Shown: positions 36,276-45,066 of the stretch, piece by piece
Position numbering within the stretch: the first letter of the stretch is position 1
How the letters are laid out: every line of letters starts with the position of its first letter
Origin: Gammaproteobacteria bacterium HGW-Gammaproteobacteria-15
GTDB lineage: Bacteria; Pseudomonadota; Gammaproteobacteria; Enterobacterales; Alteromonadaceae
DNA length: 64,000 nt
Assembly (NCBI GenBank): GCA_002840125.1
Contig: PGZF01000001.1
Span: 997,237 to 1,061,236, forward strand
Direction of reading: 5' to 3'
Position numbers and translations under genes: made by a program
Notes under the pieces: generated by a model
The model's input: only the letters and a program-made list of their open reading frames with translations
What the model was told of the DNA's origin: nothing
Databases searched by the model: none

Positions 36276-36467
36276 TCAGTTGTAACCTAATACTGCACAG
36301 TGTGCGGTGTCGGCATCACGGCGGCTGGTTTTAACTTCTGCAGTGTCGCTGCTGTCAGTCCACACTAAACTCAGTGCCTGACGTTCTTGCTGAGTTAAAT
36401 CCACGGTTTTTTGCTGGTTAAAGTAAAAACGCGGTTCTTGCTCATGACTTTGTTTAACTGCACTCAT
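36276..36467 (-). CDS. Small hypothetical protein
   Basis: A 63-residue soluble, polar protein, MSAVKQSHEQEPRFYFNQQK, with no membrane segment and one Cys near the end. Not recognised. The start at 36467 is chosen over 36506 because AGGAG precedes it at good spacing. An 8-bp inverted repeat (36481-36507) lies just upstream in its leader or promoter. Convergent with yjjX, 10 bp apart. Confidence 0.6.
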   Translation of the reverse strand: MSAVKQSHEQEPRFYFNQQKTVDLTQQERQALSLVWTDSSDTAEVKTSRRDADTAHCAVLGYN

Positions 36468-36480
36468 AGCAGACTCCTGT

Positions 36481-36507
36481 AGTGGGTATAAAAAGAGAGT
36501 ACCCACT
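36481..36507. repeat. Inverted repeat upstream of the small gene at 36276-36467
   Basis: AGTGGGTA (36481-36488) and TACCCACT (36500-36507) are perfect complements separated by 11 nt. On the minus strand the spacer holds CTTTTTATA, so it may be an operator overlapping a promoter or a leader hairpin. Confidence 0.6.
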
Positions 36508-36557
36508 AACTTTATAAGCCTTAGCCTGAGCGCAGGCTGAACAATAAATTTTATCTG

Positions 36558-38051
36558 CTACAGATACGCCCGGTTGAATGACTCTTTCGATTGCTGCAGA
36601 TAACTGCGCGCCTTCTGGGCATGGTTTTCCCAGATCTGTTTATCGGCGGTATCGGTAAACGGGTTCTGGCTGCTGCTGACTGAGCGCTCGAACCGGTCAT
36701 AATGCGTTAACATGGCTGACGTGATCTGATTAAATTGATCTTTATAGCTTTGGGTATGATCCAGTTGTTCAGCGGTTTTCAGCACAAAACGGATAAGCTC
36801 GGTATTATTACCCTCATCCAGATAACTCTTTGCTTTCAGTGTAATATTGCCAGCCACTTCTTCCATAAGTTTCTGCCGCACCAGTTCATCTTTACTAAGT
36901 GCCCTGCTGAGCGTCTCCTGAGAGCGCGCCATGCTGGCGTGTTGCAAAGTGTCGCGCAGTTGTTTGTCTAAGTTACGCCGGAATCCATCAATACTTTTTT
37001 GAATATTCAGCAATTCGGTATCCAGCGCAGCCACTTGTAGCAACTCTTTTTCCAGTTCAGCCAGAAAACGCTCTGCGTCCTGGTAAATTTTCAGCCCGTT
37101 TTGCTCAGCAAATTTACGATCAGAGCGGCTTAACCCCGCATCGCTGTAGTTCGACTTATCAAAACTGGATGCCAGAAAAGATTTAAACGGCTCAGCAAAG
37201 GCAGAGTAAGCCCCTGCGCTTACTACGTTCAAGGTAGCTGTAGCCAGGTCACCAAATGGCTTTAACATAGAATTCAGCCGGGCTTGCTGCAGTGGCGTTG
37301 TAACACGTTTTGCATCGTTAATAATGCTGCGAAAACTGGCATAAGCCATCGGGTTAGACATTTTGTTGCGTTCAGAACTTGCCATTGCCAGCGCAATACC
37401 GGAATGCAGAGCATTGGCGTATTCCAGATACTGGCGCTGTAAATCCAGCTGCGCGGCGTAATTAACCCCTAGCGTACGAAAAGACTCCGCCTGCAACGCA
37501 ATATTCTGATCCTGGCGCAATTTGTCCAGAATACCACTGACAATGCGCTGCTCATTCTTCTGTAACGCTGTCGCCAGTAAAATACGCTCTACCAGCACAT
37601 CATCTACATCCACAACGCCATTTACTGCTTCAATATCCAGCCGCAGGTAACGCTTAGCCGGCTCATCAATAGATACCCGGTGCGCTTTATAGCTCACATC
37701 GCCAGCGTTATGTTCTATCAATGCAACCGGCTGCCACAGCGCATTTAGCGATGGCATATCCGCCACCAGCACATGAATACGGTATGCGGTGACAGCCGTC
37801 TCAGGCCGCACCCATAACTCCAGCACACCCATCTCACTAATAGCGTCTTTGCTAAACAGCACGCTGTTGCCGGGTTTACAGCGCAATGACAACTCTCCGG
37901 AACGCGGTACACCAAGCAAGGCCCGGCAATCGCCCAGTTGGCGCCAGCGCTCAGCATCGCTATTTTCAAAGCCATCACTGAAAACCACAGCCGACTGTGC
38001 CGAAACACCGGGCAGCCAGGCAGCAAACAACAACGCAATCAAATTACGCAT
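36558..38051 (-). CDS. Large secreted protein with N-terminal beta domain and long helical region, unknown
   Basis: A 497-residue protein with a signal peptide (about 1-18). Residues 20-150 look like a beta-sandwich: FSDGFENSDAERWRQLG, SGELSLRCKPG and MGVLELWVRPET resemble carbohydrate- or LamG-like domains, and two Cys could form a disulfide. Residues 160-497 are almost wholly helical and charged with coiled-coil character. No enzyme motif seen. The gene is solitary, with a good promoter (38114-38141). It may be an envelope or surface protein; family not recognised. Confidence 0.75.
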   Translation of the reverse strand: MRNLIALLFAAWLPGVSAQSAVVFSDGFENSDAERWRQLGDCRALLGVPRSGELSLRCKPGNSVLFSKDAISEMGVLELWVRPETAVTAYRIHVLVADMPSLNALWQPVALIEHNAGDVSYKAHRVSIDEPAKRYLRLDIEAVNGVVDVDDVLVERILLATALQKNEQRIVSGILDKLRQDQNIALQAESFRTLGVNYAAQLDLQRQYLEYANALHSGIALAMASSERNKMSNPMAYASFRSIINDAKRVTTPLQQARLNSMLKPFGDLATATLNVVSAGAYSAFAEPFKSFLASSFDKSNYSDAGLSRSDRKFAEQNGLKIYQDAERFLAELEKELLQVAALDTELLNIQKSIDGFRRNLDKQLRDTLQHASMARSQETLSRALSKDELVRQKLMEEVAGNITLKAKSYLDEGNNTELIRFVLKTAEQLDHTQSYKDQFNQITSAMLTHYDRFERSVSSSQNPFTDTADKQIWENHAQKARSYLQQSKESFNRAYL

Positions 38052-38101
38052 GAAAACTCCGAAACTGGAAGCAAGTATAAAACCGCCGGATAGCGGTTTT
38101 T

Positions 38102-38141
38102 GGAAGTGCGGCTATTTTAACCGAATACGGCCCTGCTGCAA
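38102..38141 (-). promoter_or_regulatory. Promoter of the secreted-protein gene
   Basis: On the minus strand TTGCAG (38136-38141) and TAAAAT (38114-38119) are 16 bp apart, followed directly by AGCCGCACTT. It is among the clearest examples of the -10/GC-block layout in the window. Confidence 0.6.
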
Positions 38142-38223
38142 TACTGAGTTAGTTAACACTGTGCAAAATACGGTATCATCAGGCTTTTAACACACTATCT
38201 GCCCCTACAAGTGAGTCGTTTAA

Positions 38224-38910
38224 ATGTGGCTGAATAAAGAGCAGGTGCTCGATGCTGCGATACGCACCTATCGGAAGACGGTATTGCACTCCACTCCCCA
38301 GCATGTCGTTATTGATAATTTATTTGATGGCATCAAACTCGATGCAGTTGTCCGTGTTTTACAGCAAGATAGTTGCTGGCAAACACAGAAACACACCTAC
38401 TCTGCTTTATATGTCGATAACGCAAAGTGGCAAAAAACCCGCAAGAAGCAGCGTTTTGTACAGCGCGATGCCTGGCAACGCCCTGCGCCTGGTGCTGGCG
38501 GCAATATTGCGTTGGAGTTTTTATCGTTCTTACGTAGCGATGAATTTATGTCCTTGTTATCACGCATCTTTACTGTGAAATTAACCGATATAAATGTGGC
38601 TGAGCCCGATATTAACAGCAATTATTTTCGCTTAGCTGCAACCGACTTTGTTAACCAGCATGCTGACGACTCCCCGGGCAGAGAGGTATGCATGCTGTTG
38701 TATCTAAATAAAGACTGGCACCAGGGTAGCGGTGGTGAGCTGGTTTTTATCGGTACGGATGATAAACTGGTAAATATCGCGCCATTATATAACCGCTGCG
38801 TATTGTTCAATCCTGCTTCACCGGGCTCTGAGCACTGGGTAAAAGCAATGACAACGGAAAATACGCAACGATATCGTTATAACGTGACCAGTTGGTATTG
38901 GTCTGAGTGA
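38224..38910 (+). CDS. 2-oxoglutarate/Fe(II)-dependent oxygenase
   Basis: A 228-residue non-heme iron dioxygenase. The facial triad is readable as H146-A-D148 in FVNQHADD and H204 in SEHWVKA, with a basic residue in QRYRYNVTSWYW for 2-oxoglutarate. The N-terminus IDNLF matches the prolyl-4-hydroxylase-like fold. The target may be a protein or small molecule; unknown. A TATCAT sequence lies 50 nt upstream. Not linked to an obvious partner. Confidence 0.85.
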   Translation: MWLNKEQVLDAAIRTYRKTVLHSTPQHVVIDNLFDGIKLDAVVRVLQQDSCWQTQKHTYSALYVDNAKWQKTRKKQRFVQRDAWQRPAPGAGGNIALEFLSFLRSDEFMSLLSRIFTVKLTDINVAEPDINSNYFRLAATDFVNQHADDSPGREVCMLLYLNKDWHQGSGGELVFIGTDDKLVNIAPLYNRCVLFNPASPGSEHWVKAMTTENTQRYRYNVTSWYWSE

Positions 38911-38948
38911 TGAAAACGCCCCACGCTTTTGGCGACATCGAGGGATTG

Positions 38949-39040
38949 CCAGCACCATCCATGGCGCTGGCCCTGCGGGCCGCACTAAAGTGCGTCCAAA
39001 TTCGCTCCCGGCGAATTTGTCGAACTCATGGTTCGAACCA
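38949..39040. repeat. Cluster of consecutive hairpins downstream of the oxygenase gene
   Basis: Five inverted repeats follow one another: CCAGCACCA/TGGCGCTGG (38949-38970, one mismatch), GGCCC/GGGCC (38969-38981), CGCACT/AGTGCG (38981-38994), AAATTCGC/GCGAATTT (38998-39018) and the palindrome TGGTTCGAACCA (39029-39040). This density is unusual and looks like an intergenic repeat element rather than one terminator. Dispersed copies cannot be tested here. Confidence 0.6.
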
Positions 39041-39064
39041 AGACCTCGCTCACCGCGTTAAAAT

Positions 39065-39097
39065 AAAAAAACCCGAGCTTTTGGCTCGGGTTTTTTT
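39065..39097. terminator. Bidirectional terminator between oxygenase gene and tRNA-Ser
   Basis: CCCGAGC (39072-39078) pairs with GCTCGGG (39084-39090), flanked by an A-run before and seven T after, so it can act on both strands. It would end the leftward tRNA-Ser transcript. Confidence 0.9.
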
Positions 39098-39106
39098 ATT
39101 TTAATC

Positions 39107-39196
39107 TGGCGGAGAGAGAGGGATTCGAACCCTCGTTAGGGGTTAACCTAAACACACTTTCCAGGCGTGCGCCTTCAGCCACTCAGCCATCTCTCC
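39107..39196 (-). tRNA. tRNA-Ser(GGA)
   Basis: A 90-nt serine tRNA. The acceptor begins GGAGAGA and ends with encoded CCA; the anticodon loop is CTGGAAA (anticodon GGA, reads UCC and UCU); a long variable arm typical of tRNA-Ser precedes the GGTTCGAATCC T-arm. A terminator follows immediately. Confidence 0.97.
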
Positions 39197-39220
39197 GGAA
39201 CTTGCGTTGCAAGCGCGGCT

Positions 39221-39249
39221 ATACTAGGGAAATTCACCGCGCGCTGCAA
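39221..39249 (-). promoter_or_regulatory. tRNA-Ser promoter
   Basis: On the minus strand TTGCAG (39244-39249), a 17-bp spacer and TAGTAT (39221-39226), followed by a GC-rich AGCCGCGC discriminator, as expected for a stable-RNA promoter under stringent control. Confidence 0.7.
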
Positions 39250-39311
39250 CTGTTATATGCAGTAGTACTTTGTTTATGCCTGCTTTTTATACACATCAGG
39301 CTAAAAGCAGA

Positions 39312-40370
39312 TTAAGCGTTGCCTTTTACCTGTGTTTTCAGCTCTTTTGCAAAGTTCAGCATGCGGTTTAGTGGTACCAGAGCTTTTTCCCGCTGCGCGG
39401 CATCGACAAAGATTTCATGGCCGGTAGTGTCTGTCAGGGCCGCCTCAATCGCTTTTAAGCCATTCATTGCCATCCAGGGGCAATGGGCGCAGCTGCGGCA
39501 AGTGGCGCCGTTACCGCCGGTTGGCGCTTCAATAAAGGTCTTGCCGGGCATCTGCTGCTGCATCTTGTAAAAGATGCCCTTATCAGTGGCGACAATAAAG
39601 GTGTCGTTAGGCAGCGTCTGGCTGGCTTTAATCAGCTGGCTGGTAGAACCTACCGCGTCAGCAAGTTGTACTACACTGTCTGGCGATTCCGGATGCACCA
39701 GCACAGCAGCATCGGGGTGCTGCTTTTTCAGCTCAACCAAGGCTTTGGCTTTAAACTCATCGTGTACGATACAAGCGGCGTTCCACAGCAACATGTCAGC
39801 ACCGGTTTGCTTTTGTACCCAGGCGCCGAGGTGTTTATCCGGACCCCAGAGAATTTTTTTACCCAGGCTATCAAGGTAGTCGACCACATCCAATGCAATT
39901 GATGATGTTACTACCCAGTCGGCGCGGGCTTTTACCGCTGCAGAGGTATTGGCATACACCACAACTACGCGATCAGGGTGCGCATCACAAAAAGCTGAAA
40001 ATGGCTCTGCCGGGCAGCCTAAGTCCAGTGAACAGGTAGCATCCAGCGTGGGCATTAACACCGTTTTGTTGGGCGTAAGAATTTTTGCTGTTTCGCCCAT
40101 AAACTTTACGCCGGCGACGATCAGCGTTTTCGCCGGATGTTCATTACCAAAACGGGCCATTTCTAATGAGTCTGATACGCAGCCACCGGTTTCTTCGGCC
40201 AGTGCCTGTATTTCCGGATCCGTATAATAATGGGCTACCAGCACGGCGTCTTTTTGCTGTAACAGGGTTTTGATACGGTCTTTATAGGCTTGCTTTTCGT
40301 CACCGCTCAGTGGCAGTGGCTTTTTCGGAAAGGCAAAGTCTTGCTCTGTGAAATACAACGTCTGTTCCAT
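39312..40370 (-). CDS. nadA: Quinolinate synthase
   Basis: Condenses iminoaspartate with dihydroxyacetone phosphate to make quinolinate for NAD synthesis, using a [4Fe-4S] cluster. The 352-residue protein shows the triplicated fold with [31 protein letters not shown], the cluster cysteines in [22 protein letters not shown] and [10 protein letters not shown], and HPESPDSV. Solitary gene, with TATAAT (40403-40408) 33 nt before the start. Confidence 0.97.
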   Translation of the reverse strand: MEQTLYFTEQDFAFPKKPLPLSGDEKQAYKDRIKTLLQQKDAVLVAHYYTDPEIQALAEETGGCVSDSLEMARFGNEHPAKTLIVAGVKFMGETAKILTPNKTVLMPTLDATCSLDLGCPAEPFSAFCDAHPDRVVVVYANTSAAVKARADWVVTSSIALDVVDYLDSLGKKILWGPDKHLGAWVQKQTGADMLLWNAACIVHDEFKAKALVELKKQHPDAAVLVHPESPDSVVQLADAVGSTSQLIKASQTLPNDTFIVATDKGIFYKMQQQMPGKTFIEAPTGGNGATCRSCAHCPWMAMNGLKAIEAALTDTTGHEIFVDAAQREKALVPLNRMLNFAKELKTQVKGNA

Positions 40371-40395
40371 AGGGCTTACCTGCTGGGCTTTAAAA

Positions 40396-40408
40396 GGCGG
40401 CTATTATA
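40396..40408 (-). promoter_or_regulatory. nadA -10 element
   Basis: On the minus strand a perfect TATAAT (40403-40408) is followed by AGCCGCC (40396-40402) and TTTT. The -35 is weak (TGTATT at about 17 bp). Confidence 0.6.
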
Positions 40409-40442
40409 GCGCTGCGAATTGAGAAAATACAGTATGACGGCA

Positions 40443-40518
40443 TGGTGGGTCATGATGGATTCGAACCATCGACCAACGGATTAAAAGTCCGCTGCTCTAC
40501 CAGCTGAGCTAATGACCC
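40443..40518 (-). tRNA. tRNA-Lys(TTT), copy 4 in transcription order
   Basis: A 76-nt tRNA with encoded CCA; the anticodon loop CTTTTAA gives anticodon TTT. Acceptor GGGTCAT/ATGACCC. Its T stem is GATGG/CCATC, differing from the other three copies by a compensatory pair. Confidence 0.97.
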
Positions 40519-40540
40519 ATGCAGGAAAAACGAAGAAAAG

Positions 40541-40616
40541 TGGTGGGCCATGATGAATTCGAATCATCGACCAACGGATTAAAAGTCCGCTGCTCTACCA
40601 GCTGAGCTAATGGCCC
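40541..40616 (-). tRNA. tRNA-Lys(TTT), copy 3
   Basis: A 76-nt tRNA with anticodon TTT and encoded CCA. The acceptor is GGGCCAT/ATGGCCC and the T stem GATGA/TCATC; identical to its upstream neighbour. Confidence 0.97.
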
Positions 40617-40633
40617 AAACAGGGTTATCGAAG

Positions 40634-40709
40634 TGGTGGGCCATGATGAATTCGAATCATCGACCAACGGATTAAAAGTCCGCTGCTCTACCAGCTGAGC
40701 TAATGGCCC
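40634..40709 (-). tRNA. tRNA-Lys(TTT), copy 2
   Basis: A 76-nt tRNA with anticodon TTT and encoded CCA, identical to copy 3. The short spacers between copies indicate one transcript. Confidence 0.97.
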
Positions 40710-40734
40710 ATTTCGATAGCAAAGTTTGCGCGGT

Positions 40735-40810
40735 TGGTGGGTCATGATGAATTCGAATCATCGACCAACGGATTAAAAGTCCGCTGCTCTACCAGCTGAG
40801 CTAATGACCC
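40735..40810 (-). tRNA. tRNA-Lys(TTT), copy 1 (promoter-proximal)
   Basis: A 76-nt tRNA with anticodon TTT and encoded CCA. The acceptor is GGGTCAT/ATGACCC as in copy 4, while the T stem is GATGA/TCATC as in copies 2 and 3. First of four tandem genes. Confidence 0.97.
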
Positions 40811-40825
40811 TAACCGCGGACGCAT

Positions 40826-40853
40826 ATCTTACTGATTTACGGCTTTTGTGCAA
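40826..40853 (-). promoter_or_regulatory. tRNA-Lys array promoter
   Basis: On the minus strand TTGCAC (40848-40853), a 16-bp spacer and TAAGAT (40826-40831), followed by a GC-rich stretch before the first tRNA. Fits a stable-RNA promoter. Confidence 0.65.
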
Positions 40854-40930
40854 CCAAAAAGTGTTAAAAACCACGCCTATGTGGTCTGACTGCTCAAAAT
40901 GCCAGCGTTTAGAGGTATTCTAGCTTGCAG

Positions 40931-40955
40931 AAAAAACCCGGCCTAAGCCGGGTTT
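40931..40955 (-). terminator. Terminator of the tol-pal cluster
   Basis: On the minus strand AAACCCGGC, a 4-nt loop and GCCGGGTTT (40934-40955) form a perfect 9-bp stem, then TTTTTT. It lies just past the cpoB stop. Confidence 0.92.
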
Positions 40956-40958
40956 GCA

Positions 40959-41762
40959 TTATTTAAGTGCGTTGATCCTATCCTGCGCCAGCTTCGCTGA
41001 AGTAGCGTTGGGCTGTTTTTCCAGCAGCTGGCGATAATATCGCAGTGCTGTATTTTTGTCGTTCTCGCGCTCTGCCACCTGCCCTAATTTTAATAAGGCA
41101 TCGGCCACTTTACCGGAATCCGGGAAGTTCTTCACTACCCGCTCAAAATGCGTCTTCGCTTTAGCCAGTTCATTATTGTTAAATAACAACTGTCCCAGCC
41201 AATAGTGTGCGTTAGGCGCATAGCCTGAATCAGGGTAACTCTTGATAAAGCTTTCGAACTCAGGAATTGCTGCGTCATAGCGGCGTTCTTTCAGTACCAT
41301 GTTTACCGCTTTATCATAGGCTTCATTTTCAGAAACATCAGATGAATACACTGCGGCCCCCGCAGCAGGTGCTGAGGTATTAGCAGGTATTGTCGGTATA
41401 TTGGCAGACGGCGTTGTCTGTATAGCACTGACACGCCGGTCTATTTCCTGATAGATATCACGCTGACGCTGCAGGATTTCGTCAAGCTGATACGTATGTG
41501 TTTCAGTTACTCCGCGCAGCTCACTGACTTCATCCAGCAACAGTTGTAACTGTTGTGCTAAACGAAGCTGTGCATCTGATCTTGCTTCAACAATACGCTC
41601 AAGCGCAGTTAAGCGTTGTTCCATTGAACCCGCAGGCTGAGCCTGTTGAGTAGTGCTAATAGCAGATCGGTTGCGGTTAATATCAGTAACCGGCGCCGGA
41701 TTTGCGATAACACTGGCGTGTGCCAGTGTTATCGCTGTAAGCAGAGTATATTTTACTGTCAT
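40959..41762 (-). CDS. cpoB: Cell division coordinator CpoB (YbgF)
   Basis: Periplasmic protein that couples outer-membrane constriction by Tol-Pal to peptidoglycan synthesis by PBP1B. About 267 residues: signal peptide (about 1-21), a coiled-coil trimerisation region (about 45-110) and TPR repeats (about 145-267) with YDAAIPEFESFIKSYPDSGYAPNAHYW-type units. The ATG at 41762 (MTVKYTLL) is preferred to a TTG three codons earlier. Last gene of the cluster, 27 nt after pal. Confidence 0.95.
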   Translation of the reverse strand: MTVKYTLLTAITLAHASVIANPAPVTDINRNRSAISTTQQAQPAGSMEQRLTALERIVEARSDAQLRLAQQLQLLLDEVSELRGVTETHTYQLDEILQRQRDIYQEIDRRVSAIQTTPSANIPTIPANTSAPAAGAAVYSSDVSENEAYDKAVNMVLKERRYDAAIPEFESFIKSYPDSGYAPNAHYWLGQLLFNNNELAKAKTHFERVVKNFPDSGKVADALLKLGQVAERENDKNTALRYYRQLLEKQPNATSAKLAQDRINALK

Positions 41763-41789
41763 GCGTATCAATATAGTAATGAGTCTGGA

Positions 41790-42311
41790 TTAGTAGACTA
41801 ACACTGCACGACGGTTTTTAGCAAAGCCTGCTTCACCACGTGAAGTATCAGCTGGCTTTTCTTCACCGTAGCTAACAGTAGAGATTTGGCCGGCAGAAAC
41901 ACCCAGGTTTTGCAGGTACTGTACTACAGAAATAGCACGACGCTCGCCCAGGGCGATGTTGTATTCTGGAGTGCCGCGCTCGTCAGTGTGGCCTTCAACA
42001 GTAACGCGAACACTTGGGTTAGCCGTTAAGAAAGCACCGTGAGCCTGCAGTACTTCAATGAACTCTGGACGCACAGTCGCTTTGTCAAAATCGAAGTAAA
42101 CAGTGTTTTCCTGACGCAGAGCTTCCAGCTTCTGGCGCAACTGCTCAGCAGGGCTTGCTGTTTGGCTGGCAGTATCAACTTGTACAGTTTCACGACCAAC
42201 GCCTGAAGTATCAGCATCAGATGCATCAGTTGAAGAAGTTGAGCTACAAGCAGCCATGGTCAGCACTGGTAATGCGATCAATAAACCTTTTAACACTTTA
42301 TTTAATTTCAT
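41790..42311 (-). CDS. pal: Peptidoglycan-associated lipoprotein
   Basis: Outer-membrane lipoprotein anchoring the membrane to peptidoglycan and binding TolB. The 173-residue protein has a lipobox ending TMAAC (Cys22), a Ser/Thr-rich linker, and an OmpA-like domain with [35 protein letters not shown] and a C-terminal RRAVLVY. The [10 protein letters not shown] segment contacts diaminopimelate. Confidence 0.98.
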   Translation of the reverse strand: MKLNKVLKGLLIALPVLTMAACSSTSSTDASDADTSGVGRETVQVDTASQTASPAEQLRQKLEALRQENTVYFDFDKATVRPEFIEVLQAHGAFLTANPSVRVTVEGHTDERGTPEYNIALGERRAISVVQYLQNLGVSAGQISTVSYGEEKPADTSRGEAGFAKNRRAVLVY

Positions 42312-42351
42312 AATGTTGTCCTTAGTATTTAAATGTAATAACGCTTTTCTT

Positions 42352-43698
42352 TTATAAAAAAGGCGACCACGACGGAGACTTAACTTGCCCTTCTACCGCC
42401 GGCAGACGCGCTTTAAAACGACCGTCCATAGAAACCAGTGCTAACACCTGCGAAGAACCATGAGTGGTACTATAAATAATCATAGAACCATTTGGCGCCA
42501 CGCTGGGTGACTCGTCCAGATTTGTTTTTGTTAACACTTGCAGAAAACGGGTCTGACGATCCATTTTTGCAATGTGATACTGCCCTCTGGTGCGATTCAC
42601 CATTACAACCGAATTTCCATCCGGAGTGTAAGAGCCCGCCAGGTTCATTTCACCTTCAAAGGTTAAACGTCTGGTCGCACCCGTTAACAAATTTACGCTA
42701 TAAAGTTGCGGATTGCCACCTCGCTCCGAACTAAATAGCAGCTCCTTACCATCAGGTGACCACGACGGTTCAGTGTCGATAGCACGATGATTTGTTACTC
42801 GCGTTAATGCCTTAGTAGCTACATCCATCAAGTAGATTTCAGCATTACCGTCTTTCGACAGCACCAGGGCCAAGCGCTTACCGTCCGGCGACCATGTTGG
42901 CGCACCGTTAATCCCCGGTGAGCTGCTTAACATAGTACGACGTCCGCTATAAATATCCTGAATATAGATCTGTGACTGGCGTTTCTCAAATGTTACATAG
43001 GCCAACTTGGTTCCATCAGGTGACCAGCTGGGCGACATTAACGGCTCTTTTGAGCGCAGTAACACCTGTTCATTTACACCATCATAATCAGCAACAACCA
43101 GCTGGTAAGGGAACTGCTGGTTGCGATTTACCAATACGTAGGCAATTTTGGTTAAAAACGCGCCGCGCTCGCCGGTCAGCTTTTCATATACTATGTCGCT
43201 GATACGGTGGGCGTACTGACGGAACTGGCTACCATTGATAGTGGTTTCACGGCTATCAAGGATGTGGGCATTACTGCCGGTTAAACGCCCAGCGTTTAAT
43301 GACTGTCGATCTGCGCTGTTACTGCCCTTTAATACATCAATCAGTTCAAAGCTAACGGTATAACGGTCAATACCTATTTCTGTTATCTGGCCAATTACAA
43401 TAGCTTCAACACCTTCGCGCGCCCAGGCAGCGTAGTCAATTTGTGCCGAAGTTGGTGGCCGCTGCGGCATTTTTATACTGGCCAGCGGGCTAAATTTACC
43501 GCTGCGCATCAGATCAGCAGCAATGACTTCATCTATCCGCTCTTTAGGTAAATTGGCACCTTTAAAGGTAAATGGCAGTATTGCGATCGGTCTTGCAGAG
43601 TCGATGCCCTCGGTAATCACAATTTCTAATGATGCCTGGGCAACCGTACTTAACATCAGCGCTATAATAACAACTGCATTTCTGAACAATTTAAACAT
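42352..43698 (-). CDS. tolB: Tol-Pal system beta-propeller protein
   Basis: Periplasmic partner of Pal and TolA. About 448 residues: signal peptide (about 1-22), an alpha/beta N-terminal domain, and a six-bladed propeller with repeated [18 protein letters not shown] and [13 protein letters not shown] motifs. The ATG at 43698 (MFKLFRN) overlaps nothing and is preferred over a TTG two codons upstream that overlaps the tolA stop. Confidence 0.97.
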   Translation of the reverse strand: MFKLFRNAVVIIALMLSTVAQASLEIVITEGIDSARPIAILPFTFKGANLPKERIDEVIAADLMRSGKFSPLASIKMPQRPPTSAQIDYAAWAREGVEAIVIGQITEIGIDRYTVSFELIDVLKGSNSADRQSLNAGRLTGSNAHILDSRETTINGSQFRQYAHRISDIVYEKLTGERGAFLTKIAYVLVNRNQQFPYQLVVADYDGVNEQVLLRSKEPLMSPSWSPDGTKLAYVTFEKRQSQIYIQDIYSGRRTMLSSSPGINGAPTWSPDGKRLALVLSKDGNAEIYLMDVATKALTRVTNHRAIDTEPSWSPDGKELLFSSERGGNPQLYSVNLLTGATRRLTFEGEMNLAGSYTPDGNSVVMVNRTRGQYHIAKMDRQTRFLQVLTKTNLDESPSVAPNGSMIIYSTTHGSSQVLALVSMDGRFKARLPAVEGQVKSPSWSPFL

Positions 43699-43700
43699 AA

Positions 43701-44633
43701 TCAAAATTCTGGACTCACCGTTAAGTTAATGTCTTTCAACTGGTTATACACATCCGGGTCTGGCGACACAGGTAAAGTACCTGCGCGGTTTACCGCCCGT
43801 ACAGCGGCGTCACATACTGTTTTGTCACCGCTAATAACGCCAACATTGGTAACAAAACCATTACTCGCTAAGCGAATATTTATCCGGCACGACCGGCCAC
43901 GCATACTTTCATCAACTAACAAATTACGCTGCACAGCATCGCGGATCAACGCGGTATAGCGCTGCACTTCTGTTGCCGCTTGCCTTGCTCTGGCAGCTGA
44001 ACGGGCCTGAGCTTCTTTCGCCATCTGTTCTTGCATGGCTCTTTCCTGTTCAGCACGTTCTTTAGCTTCTGCAGCCTGACGAGCTTTCTCCGCTGCAGCT
44101 TTTTCAGCAGCAGCTTTCTCTGCTGCTTCCTGCTCAGCTTTACGCTTTTGTTCAGCGGCTTTAGCAGCATCTTCTGCTTTTTTCCGTTCCTGCTCTTTCG
44201 CTATTCTGGCTTGCTCTGCTTCGCGCGCTTTAGCGGCTTCCTGTTCCTGCTGCTTTTTCGCATCTGCAGCTGCTGCTCTGGACTTTTGTGCCTCTTCATC
44301 TGCCTGGCGTTTTTCCGCCGCTACCCGCTTTAAACGCGCCTCTTCTTCTGCACGGTTTCTTTCTGCCTGCTGTGCCCGGCGCTCTAAGTCACGAATGCGT
44401 TTTTCTTCTGCGGCACGGGCGTTGTCACGCTCTTGCTGCATTTGCTGCACCCGGCTGTTTAACTGCTGTTGATCTATCGCAACGGCTTCAATTGGCGCTT
44501 TACCTTCAGATTCCAGACTAACACTCACCATTTCAGGTGTACTGGAAAAGTCTGCGCCAAAAACCAGCACTATCACTATAGCCAGATGCAGGCCAAGCGA
44601 CTTTGCCAGTTGTGGATCTATTGCAACAGCCAT
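43701..44633 (-). CDS. tolA: Tol-Pal system inner-membrane protein TolA
   Basis: Spans the periplasm and transmits TolQR proton-motive energy to the outer membrane. The 310-residue protein has a membrane helix (about 12-28, [17 protein letters not shown]), a long Ala/Glu/Lys/Arg-rich helical domain II (about 55-215), and domain III (about 220-310) with [17 protein letters not shown]. It sits 1 nt after tolR. Base composition is repetitive because of the helix, which creates long meaningless frames on the other strand. Confidence 0.96.
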   Translation of the reverse strand: MAVAIDPQLAKSLGLHLAIVIVLVFGADFSSTPEMVSVSLESEGKAPIEAVAIDQQQLNSRVQQMQQERDNARAAEEKRIRDLERRAQQAERNRAEEEARLKRVAAEKRQADEEAQKSRAAAADAKKQQEQEAAKAREAEQARIAKEQERKKAEDAAKAAEQKRKAEQEAAEKAAAEKAAAEKARQAAEAKERAEQERAMQEQMAKEAQARSAARARQAATEVQRYTALIRDAVQRNLLVDESMRGRSCRINIRLASNGFVTNVGVISGDKTVCDAAVRAVNRAGTLPVSPDPDVYNQLKDINLTVSPEF

Positions 44634-44634
44634 T

Positions 44635-45066
44635 TTAATTTGAATCCACGTTATCTGTCATCAGTCCAACAGAAGGTGCACCAGCACCTTTAAGCACATT
44701 GATCAGACGGATAACAGCGTCATAACTAACTTTACGATCACCCTTTACTATCACTTGCGTACCCGGTTCTATTTTCAACCAACTGGCTACTTCAACAGTT
44801 AACTCAGCCGCAGTAAATGGGCCTTGCTGTTTGCCGTCTTTCTCAAAATAGTACAAACCATCCTGATCTACCGTAGCCACAAGCGGTGTTTTACCTTCTT
44901 GCATCTGCTTTATAGGCTCTGCCGCAGATTTAGGCAACTCTACCTTCACACCCTGAGTAATCAACGGTGTTGTTACCATAAAAATAACCAGCAGCACCAA
45001 CATAACATCGATATAAGGCACTACGTTTATTTCAGCCTTCAGACGACGTTTTTTACGTACATACAT
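44635..45066 (-). CDS. tolR: Tol-Pal system protein TolR
   Basis: A 143-residue ExbD/TolR protein: a single membrane helix near residues 13-35 with the essential proton-pathway Asp in INVVPYIDVMLVLLVIFM, then a periplasmic domain with a conserved VIVKGDRKVSY. Overlaps tolQ by 1 nt. Confidence 0.97.
   Translation of the reverse strand: MYVRKKRRLKAEINVVPYIDVMLVLLVIFMVTTPLITQGVKVELPKSAAEPIKQMQEGKTPLVATVDQDGLYYFEKDGKQQGPFTAAELTVEVASWLKIEPGTQVIVKGDRKVSYDAVIRLINVLKGAGAPSVGLMTDNVDSN

Noticed and set aside
40509-40745. 78-codon minus-strand frame with repeated LAQLVEQRTFNPLVDDS
   Set aside because: It is translation across tandem tRNA-Lys genes, a common false gene call.
40443-40810. Repeat array with regular spacing resembling CRISPR
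   Set aside because: The repeats are complete tRNA-Lys genes with encoded CCA; spacers are short and irregular.
44031-44521. Two long open frames opposite tolA, one Phe/Ser/Leu-rich
   Set aside because: They are by-products of the repetitive Ala/Glu/Lys codons of the tolA helical domain; no ribosome site or known family.
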